Under the pieces are notes generated by a model. It was not told the origin of the DNA and did not search any database. It saw nothing but the letters and a program-made list of their open reading frames with translations. Both the position numbers and the translations under genes were made by a program. This document shows positions 55,628-64,000 of a stretch of 64,000 bases of DNA, piece by piece; the first letter of the stretch is position 1; every line of letters starts with the position of its first letter. Source of the stretch: Fistularia commersonii (Eukaryota > Chordata > Actinopteri > Syngnathiformes > Fistulariidae); NCBI GenBank assembly GCA_037954325.1, contig JBBMNZ010000036.1, positions 1,302,001 to 1,366,000 on the forward strand, written 5' to 3'.

Positions 55628-58600
55628 CTGGTGGAGAGGAAGAGGGGCGGGAGGGAGGAGACGATATGGTGAAAACCAAGCAGGAGGCGACCGCTCTTTC
55701 ATCAAACTATTGATTATAAACCATTCATAAAGGAGCACCTCCTGGATCATGTCTGTCAGAGCCTTGTTGCAGTTCTCGAACCTCGTCTTCCACACGTTGG
55801 ACTCTTTCTCCAGTTTCTTCATTTTCTCAGACATCTGTAGGGTCAACGTCAGGTTGGTGAGACCAAACCCTATGAAATGCCAAATTCACGAAAAAAAAAG
55901 CCAAAACAAAGTATAAACAAACTGTACATTGTCCATCTCCTTCTTGAAGCGCGCATAGATTAGGTTGCTCTTCGCCAGCGTCTCCTGGAATTCGTCAAAC
56001 TTCTGGGAGTAGAGAGTCAGCTGGCGGGAGACGGAGATAAAAACAACAGTGTCAGTAAACTGTACCCGTTCCGGGACGTAGACCGGACCGGAAACAACAC
56101 TCACACAGGCACACAACAGCTTTTCATTTCAAAATAAAATACAACATCCCACCGAAATCAAACAGAGGAGGCAGACATTTTTTTTCTCAGAGCCGCTGAA
56201 TGCTTCACACCTTCAGGAGAAAAGTCTCTCCATATTTACATATTGCTGTTTGTCCAGGTGTGAATGTGCCTCAGGGGTCGATATGCGATTTTGATTGTTA
56301 AAAGTGATTTCATCGTGATTCGGATAAGACTACGGAGCAATGGCGGATTTGGTCTGGGTTCAAAATGGTCCCGGTGTGATTGGGGTTCAGGTGTGTTCAT
56401 GATCCGGGTATGAATGTAGTCCAGCTGTGACTGTGCTGCAGGGGAGTTTGTGGCTCAGGTGGATATGTGGTTCTTATGTGATTCCAGTGCAGGTGGGATT
56501 TTGGTCCGCGTGAATATTTGGTCTAGGTGTGATTGTAGTCCATGTATAACTGTGGTCCAGGTTGACATGTGATCAGGGTCTGATTGTGGTCCAGATGTGA
56601 TTTTGGTCCAGGTGTGAATATGGTCTAGGTGTGAATTTTGTCCAGGTGTGATTATGGACTCTTTGTATTTGCAGTCCATGTATGAATGTGGTCCGGGTTT
56701 TTTTGTAGTTGCGGTGCGGTTGCGGCCCATGTGTTAATAGTATCCAGGTGTGATTACGATCCAGGTTGACATTGGGTCTACGTTCCAGGTGTGAATGTGG
56801 TCTTGTTGTCGTTTGCGGGACATACAGTATGTGAATGCGGTCCAGGTGTGAACGGAATCCATGTGCGGTTGCAACCCAGGTGTGAATGTTGTCCAGATGT
56901 GTACATGACTCATGCACGACTGATCCGGGTGTGATCGTCGTCCAGGTGTGAATGTGGTCCGGGTGTGCACATGGACTATGTATGAGTGCGATCCGGGGGT
57001 GATTGTAGTCCAAGTGTGGGTCTGAATGTAGTCACGGAGTAAATGTGGCCCGGATTCGAATGTTTTCCATTCGAATGTGACCCCGGTTTCTCTGCCGCCC
57101 AGGTGCGAACGTGGGCTCTGGCTGATATTCACCTGCGGCTGCATGACGGCCACCTGCTCAGCGAGTGTTTTCGCCTGCAGCTTCCATTCGGCCGCCTGAA
57201 CCAGTAACTGGTCAAAGAGAAAGCAGAGTTACCTTCTTCTTCATGGCCAGCTCCTGCTCCTTCATAGCGAAGCATTTCTTTGTTTTGTCAATAGCCTCCC
57301 TAAGCAACTACAGTGACAGAGACAATGGAGCCCGTCAGTCACACAGTCACTTATTGATCAACACCATTACACCGATGTTAATTCACGCTGACAACATTTC
57401 TTGAACAATAACAGTTTATCAATATTCAATTTCCGTATGCTGAGATGAAGTGGCCCCGAGATGCAAAACCTGTCGGCGTGACTTAAAAAACGAAGGGTTT
57501 ATTGAATTTTTGATTTCAAATCTGGTGTCAGAACTGTGTTGTGAAATCTAAAAAACATTTTAAATGCATCAAGACAATTTTACGTTTTTTCAGAAATACT
57601 TTGAAAGATATTTAAAAGGACCTCCTGTTTCTTAGGTGTTTTTAAGGCTAAAATATTGCACTCCAAATATGCAACCCTCTGTTTACATTTTAGCTCTCCA
57701 AAATTTTTGTTTAAAAATCTAAAAATTTTACATTTAAGCTCTGTCCCTTATTGATTTTTTTTTTCTTTTGTGTGGTGACGACAGATTGCAGAAGTCAGGA
57801 ATGTATTCAATTATTTAAAAAAAATTGTGCTGAAAGTTATAACATAACATCATAGGAATAGAATCAGAATATGAAAAAAAAAGATATTTAAATGTTAAAA
57901 ATTGGGCTCAATGAGCCTTTACAGGAACGTCACCCCAAGATCGATTTATCTGTTTTGTTTTGGACATTTCCAAGTCGCTAATAAAGCTGTTTTATAATTG
58001 CCAACATGGCCGCCACCTTCCTGTTGCAGCCAAATTGGATAATGCTCTGTTTTGGCATGTCAAGGCCACTGTACTTTATGCTTATGTATGAACTGAGACA
58101 CACCAAGATGAAATGATAAGCTTCATGAATAATTTGAGCGGTTATTTTGCCTCCTTTTGTCCTCCGTAGCCCGGTCATCGGCGGCGTGGGGGGACTCACG
58201 TATTCCTTCTCGCGCTTGTGTTTCTCGCCGGCGTCGACCAGCAGGGCCTCGGCCTGCTGCAGCTTGGCCTCGCTCAGCTTCAGCTGCAGGTCGCGATGGC
58301 GGTTGAGCTTTTCCAGATTCTGACGTGGAAAAACAAAATGCCGGTAGTTCGCCAGGTTTGAGCGCCGTTTTTGACAAAAGGGAAACCCCGTTATTCCGTC
58401 CGCTAGTTAAAAACGGCCGACCGACATTGACCTTTGACCTCACCTCCTCCCTGTGCTCACACTGGCTCATCAGACTTTCCAGTTTCTCTGTCAGGCTGCT
58501 GTTCTCACGGCACAGCTTGGTGTTGCGGAGGCTGTGCTGCTCGATTTGCTCCTGGATCTCCGTCAGCACCGTCTGGAAGTGGGAAGTCATGTCGGTCCGT

Positions 58601-61600
58601 CTTTCTTCCTCCTCCTTGCAGCGACGCAGCGTCTCCTCCTGGTGGGAGCGGAGTTACATTCTCGAGTGAGACGTCGAAATTGATTCCTTTTCGACTCATT
58701 TTTTATTTATTTATTTTCGATTAAATCCCATCTCTTTTTAGAGACCTTTTTACTTATTTTTCATTTAATTTCCTCCTACGTTTTTTTTTTGTTTCAATTT
58801 TCTCACTATAAAGCAGATAAGGCACTTTTATAAAATCATAACGGCCTTAAGGTACGAACCCTGAGTGTGTTGTAGTGTAACTGAAGGTCTTTGCAGAGCG
58901 ATTCCAGAGCAGCGCGGGCTGCTACACTGCTACGCTGAGAAGCGGCCTGCAGACGCACACAGATGCAACATTTCACAGTATATTTGTGTGAAAATGGAGT
59001 TTAAACAGTGAAGTTGAATACCGATGAACAATTCATTCATTATCTAAATCAGGGGTGTCCAACTGATTTTCAGCAAGGACACAACAGCATCATGGTTGCC
59101 CTCAAAGGGCAGAATGTAAACATAACAGTATAAATGGAACCAAATGTAATGTTAAATAAATGTACTACTACTTCTTAATGTTAAATAACTCTGAATTTAT
59201 TACTCATTCAAATCCAAAATGTTACATATGTATTTGCATTGCTGTAAATAAAAAATGGTTTACTCGCTTTCACTGCTGCAGTGTTTTTGTGAACACATGC
59301 TGCCGCCATCGTAGTTTGGCTTTTAATTCTTGGACAATTTGTTGTTTTCCTGGAAGGCTAACTTTAGCATGCTTAGCTCCGTGTATGGCGTCGAAATGCC
59401 GACGTCTATTTTACTCTTTGACAACCGACGCCGCCTCATAACACAACAGACATACTGCTTTATCTCCTTGAAGCACAAACATGTATTGGCCTTCCCATCT
59501 TTCGTATAACAACCTTCCTTTTGCATCAACTTTTTTCTTCCTAGACATTTACGGATCATTGGTGTTTCTCAATTCCACTTGTTGGAAATGATACACTGCG
59601 ATCTAATGGCGGGATGCCGTCACTCCACGAGTAACATGATCGGCATAAATTCAAGGAAATTTATTTTAAGACAATCAGACCTTATAAAATGTTCTTGCGG
59701 GCCACGTTGATTGATGGGCAGGCTACATTTGGCCCGTGCGCCTTGAGTTTGGAGTTTGACACATGATCTAATATATACTGCTCAAAAAAATAAAGGGAAC
59801 ACTTGAACAACACACTGTAACTCCAAGTCAATCACACTTCTGTGAAATCATAGTGTCCACTCAGGAAGCAACACAGATTCATTTTGACTTGTTTTAAGGA
59901 CATTACATCAAAGTTGGATCAGCCTGGAGTTTGTTTTTACACTTTAATTTTGAGTGTGATTCCTAATCCAGAACTCCATGGGTTGATACAATTGATTTCC
60001 ATTGATCATTTTTGTGTGATTTTGTTGTCAGCACATTCAACTGTGTAAAGACCAAAGTATTTCATAAGAATATTTCATTCATTTAGATCTAGGATGTGTT
60101 TTTTAAGTGTTCCCTTTATTTTTTTTTGCAGTGTATATTGCTTGTCCTGCACTCAGGGCTGCAGGGGGCTGCGGTCTATCCCAGGACATTCAACCTTTCA
60201 CTCTTTCATTCACATCAAGTACAACTGTTCACCCTCTCATTCACTCGTCATAACCATTCACTCTTTCACTCATCCATCCATCTGTCGCCTAGAACTGGAT
60301 CGCGTCACAGAGAGTCTCTCCAGCGTGTCCTGGATCTTCCCCGCGGCCTCCTCCCCGGTTATCATGCCCAGACCACCTCACCAGGGAGGCGTCCGAACCA
60401 GTAGCCTCATCTAACTTCTCTCCACGCGGAGGAGCAACGACTCTGCTCTGAGCCTTTCCGGATGGCCGAGCTCCTCGGCTCTTCTATCTCTAAGGCAACC
60501 CTGCGGAGAAAGCTCGTTTCTGGATCCGCGACCTCGTTCTTTGGGACAACAGGCGAGTGCAGGAACGTAGATCGACTTGTAAAGCGAGAACTTGGCTTTT
60601 TAGCTCAGCTCCTCTTCACCAGGACAGGCTGGTTCAGAGCCTGCGTCACAAGACCCCGAGATACCTGAACTTCCGAATTGGTCTCAAATTGGTCGAATCG
60701 GTCCTGAATTTGGAGGTGCTGATTAACCCAACCGCTTCCTGTTAAGCCGCCAAACCGGATCCCCTCAGCACCCTGGCTGCGCCTTGGAATTCTGTCTTAG
60801 TACATTCACTCTTTCATTCACGCATCGTCTAGAGACATAAAACCATTCACCCTCTCTTTCGTGTGTTTGGGCAGTTTAGGACCTCCGATGAAGCTCCTGC
60901 ACGGGGAGGCACACTGTTGGAAATCAAATCAGGGACCTTCTTGCTGTGCGTCTCAATTCATTCATTCATTGGTGAATTAGATAAAGTCACAGCACACGAA
61001 TAAAGAATTTGAGTTTCACCAGCTGCACGTGTTTCCGGATGAGATGCTGCAGTTTCTCCTCGGGGGTCGACAGTTTGCTGAGGCTCGACATGATGAGCGA
61101 CGTTTCTGCAGTGGAGACGTCACACCGGTCAGACCGTACGGAGGGTCAGGGGTGACAAAATCAATGAATGGATGCTCCGATGAAATTTGTGGTGATTTGA
61201 ATTTCCTTTTGCATTTTTTTTCCATATTTCATCAAGATTTGTATTGATTCCATTGATTTGGATGCAATTCTAACTCATGCATGTTTATTTTGAGGTGCTT
61301 TTATTTGTTTCTTTTATCAAATATTTCTTTATTTGTTTCACTTTTTCTTTGAAATTAAATATCCATTGAATTGGATTTTTTTTTCAATCAGCTCTTTTGA
61401 CTCAAAGTTGTCTTATGTTGAGATTTCATCAAAATGTTCAGATGTCAATAATCATTTAATTTTTTTTCAAGCCGCAGATTCAAACCCACCTGCCTCCAAG
61501 TAACCAGCGACATCATCGGCCGCCGCCGCCTCCGTCAGTTTCTCGCCGTCCGTCGGATTCTGTGACACAAATGGCGTCAAACTCGGCGTCCAAAAACACA

Positions 61601-61765
61601 TCTCGACAGGAAACGGGAAGCGGTGAGACTGACCTGGTGCTTCTGGACGATGTCGTCCAGACGCCGGCTGAACTCGGCCATCGGGTCTTCGAAGTCGGCA
61701 GAGGACGGCGAGGCCGGGTCGGTCTGCGGGGGGACGAGCACCTCGGCCGACACCACGCTGTCCAT
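54749..61765 (-). CDS. txlnb: Beta-taxilin, coiled-coil syntaxin-binding protein
   Basis: Taxilins are long coiled-coil proteins that bind syntaxins; beta-taxilin (MDP77) is the muscle form. In transcript order the coding exons are 61765-61634, 61559-61490, 61105-61020, 58946-58860, 58638-58444, 58319-58200, then one of 57307-57233 or 57207-57133, then 56020-55928, 55834-55739 and 55627-54749. All phases agree and give about 610 residues (human 684). Family blocks include LSKLSTPEEKLQHLIRKH (residue about 76), RAALESLCKDLQ, EEEERRTDMTSHFQ, KLQQAEALLVDAGEKHKREK, LTLYSQKFDEFQETLAKSN, EKMKKLEKES and KIQKLERLCRALQDER. The last 230 residues are acidic and Pro/Glu-rich and end in a lysine tail (KKEAPKKKKKR). 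A coiled-coil exon expected after KHVQL was not found. Orthology to TXLNB rather than the alpha or gamma forms rests on the AAEWKLQAK segment. Confidence 0.92.
55739..55834 (-). CDS. txlnb: TXLNB coding exon 9
   Basis: 96 nt, 32 codons, reading MSEKMKKLEKESNVWKTRFE then NCNKALTDMIQE. The acceptor is accctacag and the donor GAG|gtgctc. The open frame continues into the 111-nt intron, which is not expected to be coding. Confidence 0.92.
55928..56020 (-). CDS. txlnb: TXLNB coding exon 8
   Basis: 93 nt, 31 codons, reading LTLYSQKFDEFQETLAKSNL then IYARFKKEMDN, the most conserved taxilin block. The acceptor is ctcccgccag and the donor AAT|gtacag. Confidence 0.94.
56300..57115. repeat. 17-bp minisatellite filling a TXLNB intron
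   Basis: About 45 imperfect units of gtgtgaatgtggtccag (+ strand); on the transcribed strand the unit reads ctggaccacattcacac. It occupies most of the intron between exons 7B and 8 and creates spurious HTWT-rich ORFs. Confidence 0.85.
57133..57207 (-). CDS. txlnb: TXLNB alternative exon 7B
   Basis: 75 nt, 25 codons, reading LLVQAAEWKLQAKTLAEQ then VAVMQPQ. It closely matches human TXLNB LLNQAAEWKLQAKVLKEQ. The acceptor is tttgaccag and the donor CCGCAG|gtgaat. Joining it to exon 7A would need a 25-nt intron, so only one of the two should enter a transcript. Confidence 0.88.
57233..57307 (-). CDS. txlnb: TXLNB alternative exon 7A
   Basis: 75 nt, 25 codons, reading LLREAIDKTKKCFAMKEQE then LAMKKK. 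The acceptor is tcactgtag and the donor AAG|gtaact. It has the same length, phase and LL start as exon 7B, 25 nt downstream, and it fills the same slot as the single 25-codon segment of mammalian taxilins. Confidence 0.85.
57308..58199 (-). other. TXLNB intron between exons 6 and 7A
   Basis: AT-rich DNA without recognised elements; its 3' end carries the exon 7A acceptor. Confidence 0.8.
58200..58319 (-). CDS. txlnb: TXLNB coding exon 6
   Basis: 120 nt, 40 codons, reading NLEKLNRHRDLQLKLSEAKL and LVDAGEKHKREKEY. The acceptor is cacgtcag and the donor TAC|gtgagt, phase 0. It feeds either of the two alternative 25-codon exons. Confidence 0.93.
58444..58638 (-). CDS. txlnb: TXLNB coding exon 5
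   Basis: 195 nt, 65 codons, reading EETLRRCKEEEERRTDMTSH and TEIQEQIEQHSLRNTKLC. The acceptor is cccaccag and the donor GAG|gtgagg. All heptads are intact and there is no stop. Confidence 0.93.
58860..58946 (-). CDS. txlnb: TXLNB coding exon 4
   Basis: 87 nt, 29 codons, reading AASQRSSVAARAALESLCKD and LQLHYNTLR. The acceptor is gtctgcag; the donor AGG|gttcgt is weak. It corresponds to ARSKLESLCRELQ of other taxilins, but about 30 residues normally present before it are absent. Confidence 0.87.
59050..59765. mobile_element. hAT (Charlie-like) DNA transposon remnant
   Basis: The left end CAGGGGTGTCCAACT and the right end (complement CATGTGTCAAACTCC) fit hAT/Charlie termini. Flanking 8-mers atctaaat and atctaata are near-identical target duplications. 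The right end also has the tttggcccgtgcgcc block common to these elements. It lies in the TXLNB intron between exons 3 and 4. Confidence 0.7.
59774..60136. mobile_element. Tc1/mariner-like non-autonomous element
   Basis: About 360 bp with inverted ends: ctcaaaaaaataaagggaac on the left and the complement of gttccctttatttttttt on the right, bounded by TATA. No coding capacity. It directly follows the hAT element in the same TXLNB intron. Confidence 0.75.
60137..60955 (+). mobile_element. SINE-like fish repeat split by a LINE
   Basis: The left half is tcctgcactcagggctgcag and ggtctatcccagg; the right half ends aatcagggaccttcttgctg, the complement of the cagcaagaaggtcctgggtt head of this repeat. 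The LINE fragment separates them. Confidence 0.45.
60296..60740 (-). mobile_element. Fish LINE ORF2 3' fragment, antisense
   Basis: It contains the complement of familiar fish LINE blocks: cctcaccagggaggcgtccg, aaggcaaccctgcggagaaa and acgtagatcgacttgtaaag. No open frame. It is nested between two halves of a SINE-like repeat (60137-60295 and 60775-60955). Confidence 0.55.
61020..61105 (-). CDS. txlnb: TXLNB coding exon 3
   Basis: 86 nt, reading TSLIMSSLSKLSTPEEKL and QHLIRKHVQL, the start of the taxilin domain (compare LNKLQTPEEKFDFLFKKY in human). The acceptor is ccactgcag and the donor CAGCTG|gtgaaa, phase 0. Confidence 0.9.
61490..61559 (-). CDS. txlnb: TXLNB coding exon 2
   Basis: 70 nt, reading NPTDGEKLTEAAAADDVA and GYLEA. 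The acceptor is tgtgtcacag and the donor GGCAG|gtgggt, phase 1, which joins in frame to the next exon as A-E-T-S-L. Confidence 0.8.
61634..61765 (-). CDS. txlnb: TXLNB coding exon 1
   Basis: 132 nt, residues 1-44, starting MDSVVSAEVLVPPQTD and ending RRLDDIVQKHQ; the donor is CACCAG|gtcagt. The ATG (acaATGG) is ten bases after a good acceptor (ttctggcag), so the 5' UTR is split by an intron. Confidence 0.8.
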
Positions 61766-62002
61766 TGTCACGGGTCTGCCAGAAAAGACACGCTTTAGAT
61801 AACAGAAACACGCACTTGTCCTGACATCTTAATACAGTTAGGAAATTAGATTTATTAACTTAGATAAAAAACAGAAATGACATGAAAACAACAGAGGATT
61901 TTTTTCAAATATAGAAATGTTTGGCCCCCCTGGGCACAACCCTGACATTTCCTTTTTCCTGAATTGATTTCTTATTTCTTATTTCTTACGAATACATTGT
62001 TT

Positions 62003-62036
62003 GTTATTATTATTATTATCATTATCATTATTATTA

Positions 62037-62068
<32 letters not shown>

Positions 62069-62114
62069 GTTATTATTATTATTATCATTATTATCGTTAT
62101 TATCATTATTATCA

Positions 62115-62167
<53 letters not shown>

Positions 62168-62177
62168 GTTGTTGTTG
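62003..62177. repeat. (ATT)n with ATC variants
   Basis: About 58 trinucleotide units in the TXLNB 5' intron; it gives poly-Ile, poly-Leu and poly-Asn ORFs that are not genes. Confidence 0.97.
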
Positions 62178-62285
62178 TCACATTCCGTTGGTGATGATTG
62201 ACCTTTGACCACTGACATCTGACACTTACTGTCACTTTAAACAGCAACACAACGGCTGCTGCTATGTACTTAAAAATAGTACACA

Positions 62286-62322
<37 letters not shown>

Positions 62323-62400
62323 GTTGTTTTCTCTATTCCGAGTGCATCCTAATATGGTCTGACTGTCGAACTGCACACGCATATACTATATGCATCCACA

Positions 62401-62401
<1 letters not shown>

Positions 62402-62470
<69 letters not shown>
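62402..62470. repeat. (GT)34 microsatellite
   Basis: An uninterrupted run; another (GT)n follows at 62578-62611. Confidence 0.95.
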
Positions 62471-62473
<3 letters not shown>

Positions 62474-62571
62474 AGTCTCCTCCCACTAGGTTCAACATCC
62501 AATCATTGAATGTTGAACCTTGTCAAAATAAAAGACTCGTCATGTTGTTTTTATATGACGGTAGTGTGTTT

Positions 62572-62615
<44 letters not shown>

Positions 62616-62986
62616 AATCACAAGACTTTTTATAAATTAGAAATAAAATTGTCTTCCAAACAGTATAAAAGAAAAGGTTGGACAATATTTTTAGCCGTGA
62701 CGAAGTAGCTTGTTGTCTAATGGCAGCCATATTGGAAACTTTTTTCAGTGACTGAGCGTTATAAGATAATGTTATTCAATTGTCATTTTTATTAACCTTA
62801 TCCAGAAACACCAAACTCGGAGAATTATAAAAAGAAAAAAAAACAGTTAGTGCGATAGTTTCTCAAAAAATACAAATTTTTGAAAATATCTCGCAAATTA
62901 TCATCGGCCAAAAACCGTGGAGCTCGAAGGTTAAAAAGATGCCAAGTTTATGTCGGTAGAAGAATCAAGAGGAAAATAATTCTTAC

Positions 62987-63120
62987 CAGGAACCGGCGAG
63001 GGAACAGAGTGAAGACGGGACAGAGGGAGTGGGAGGAACGACAGGCGTTGGAAGAGGGGGGGGTGGAGCTGGAGCCGGCCCCCGAAATAACCCTCTGACG
63101 CCTGAAGCTCCTCCTGCGGG
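62987..63120 (-). promoter_or_regulatory. Candidate TXLNB non-coding first exon
   Basis: A GC-rich stretch on the - strand ends in a strong donor (TTCCTG|gtaaga at 62986) and could splice to the acceptor at 61776, ten bases before the TXLNB ATG. The intron would be 1.2 kb and hold the ATT and CA microsatellites. The upstream limit of the exon is a guess. Confidence 0.4.
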
Positions 63121-63195
63121 TTCAAACTCGCAGAGTGAAAAAACGGAGAGGGATCATCTGAAAGTCAAAATACTCAAACAAATTTACACAATCTT

Positions 63196-64000
63196 CTTCT
63201 TTTCCTTTGGGTTTTTCCCTTCAGGGGTCGCCACAGCCTATCAACCTTTTCCATCTAACCCTATTCTCTGTATCCTCGCACATCAACTACCTTCATATCC
63301 TCTTTCTCTACGTCCATAAATCTTCTCTTTGGTCTTCCTCTCGACCTCCAATTCCAGCATCCGCCACCCCATTTATTCACTCTCCCTCCTCTGTACATGA
63401 CCCAACCATTTGTCGCTTCTCTGACCTTCTCTCCAAAACATCAAGAATCGAGATTTTTCATAGTCATTGTGTTGGCAGGGTGAAATTTTGGAGCTCTGAG
63501 AGATCTAACGTGTGCGGTCCCTCTGATGGACTCATTGCTGATCCTTTCCATCCTGGTCATTCCCAAAGAGAACCTCAACATCTTCATCTCTGTGACCTCC
63601 AGCTCTGCCACATGTCTTTTCTTCAGTGCCACTGTCTCCAAGCCATACAGCATCACTGGTCTCACAACTGTCGTGTACAGCTTTCCTCTCATTCACCCAA
63701 ATATTCTGTCTTGCTACCCTTCATTCATCTCCTTTCCAGAGCATACCTCCACCTCCAGATTGTCCTCCACCCGCTCCCTGCTCTCGCAATGTCATCTGCA
63801 AACATTGCAGTTCATAGATAACCCTGTCTCATAGATAAAGTAGTTATAGTTCATAGATAACCTCATCTGTCAGCCTGTCCATCACCACTCCAAACATGAA
63901 GGGGCTCAGAGCTGATCCGTGATGGAGTCCCACCTCCACCTTGAACTTCTCTGTTACCCCTACAGCACAATTCACCACTGTCTCACAGCTAGCATACATG
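63196..64000 (-). mobile_element. RTE-clade LINE copy 5, cut by window edge
   Basis: An antisense copy that begins at its 3' end (cttcaggggtcgccacag) and reads LYTTVVRPVMLYGLETVALK and LRFSLGMTRMERISNESIRG at 63692-63513. It contains deletions and continues past position 64000. Confidence 0.85.

Noticed and set aside
55628..55738. Reading through the TXLNB 111-nt intron as coding
   Set aside because: The frame is open, but the insert (VLLYEWFIINS and on) is foreign to taxilins, and the GT-AG ends restore DMIQE-RTEKTKEYD exactly.
56455..57153. HTWT-repeat proteins on the - strand
   Set aside because: Translations of the 17-bp intronic minisatellite; the unit length is not a multiple of three and frames are broken.
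61964..62286. Poly-Ile, poly-Leu and poly-Asn ORFs
   Set aside because: Translations of an (ATT)n microsatellite.

Overview
The window is vertebrate nuclear DNA, almost certainly from a percomorph-type teleost fish. It holds three multi-exon genes with vertebrate-style GT-AG introns. Between and within them lie very many (CA)n/(TG)n microsatellites, several minisatellites and typical fish transposons: RTE-clade and L2-type LINEs, pogo/Tigger-like, hAT and Tc1-like elements. I found no rRNA, tRNA or CRISPR.

Layout: 1-4.9 kb is repeat-rich intergenic DNA with no recognised gene. An RTE LINE at 4.9-8.2 kb sits just upstream of PEX7. PEX7 (peroxisomal PTS2 import receptor, + strand) was rebuilt as ten exons from 8,933 to 35,855, all junctions in phase, giving 317 residues; large introns 5, 6 and 8 hold most of the repeats. 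SLC35D3 (Golgi/endosomal nucleotide-sugar-transporter family, + strand) has four coding exons from 38,464 to 42,646 and gives 434 residues. TXLNB (beta-taxilin, - strand) runs from 61,765 down to 54,749 and gives about 610 residues. Between SLC35D3 and TXLNB is a repeat zone with two further RTE copies, one carrying a nested L2 LINE and a likely solo LTR. A fifth RTE copy runs off the right edge.

PEX7 and SLC35D3 are also neighbours in human (6q23), so this pair is old synteny; TXLNB is further along the same human arm. The three genes share no pathway: one is peroxisomal matrix import, one vesicle/granule membrane transport, one a syntaxin-binding coiled-coil protein of muscle.

Most interesting: (1) two tandem 75-nt in-phase TXLNB exons separated by only 25 nt, too short to splice, so they should be mutually exclusive; (2) a minisatellite in PEX7 intron 8 framed by perfect 53-bp inverted repeats; (3) PEX7 splice sites embedded in (TG)n/(CA)n, including an intron that is essentially one inverted CA/TG microsatellite; (4) two RTE copies that share two in-frame stop codons; (5) minisatellites that repeat the adjacent PEX7 splice donors; (6) a conserved taxilin coiled-coil exon that seems to be missing where transposons have piled up.
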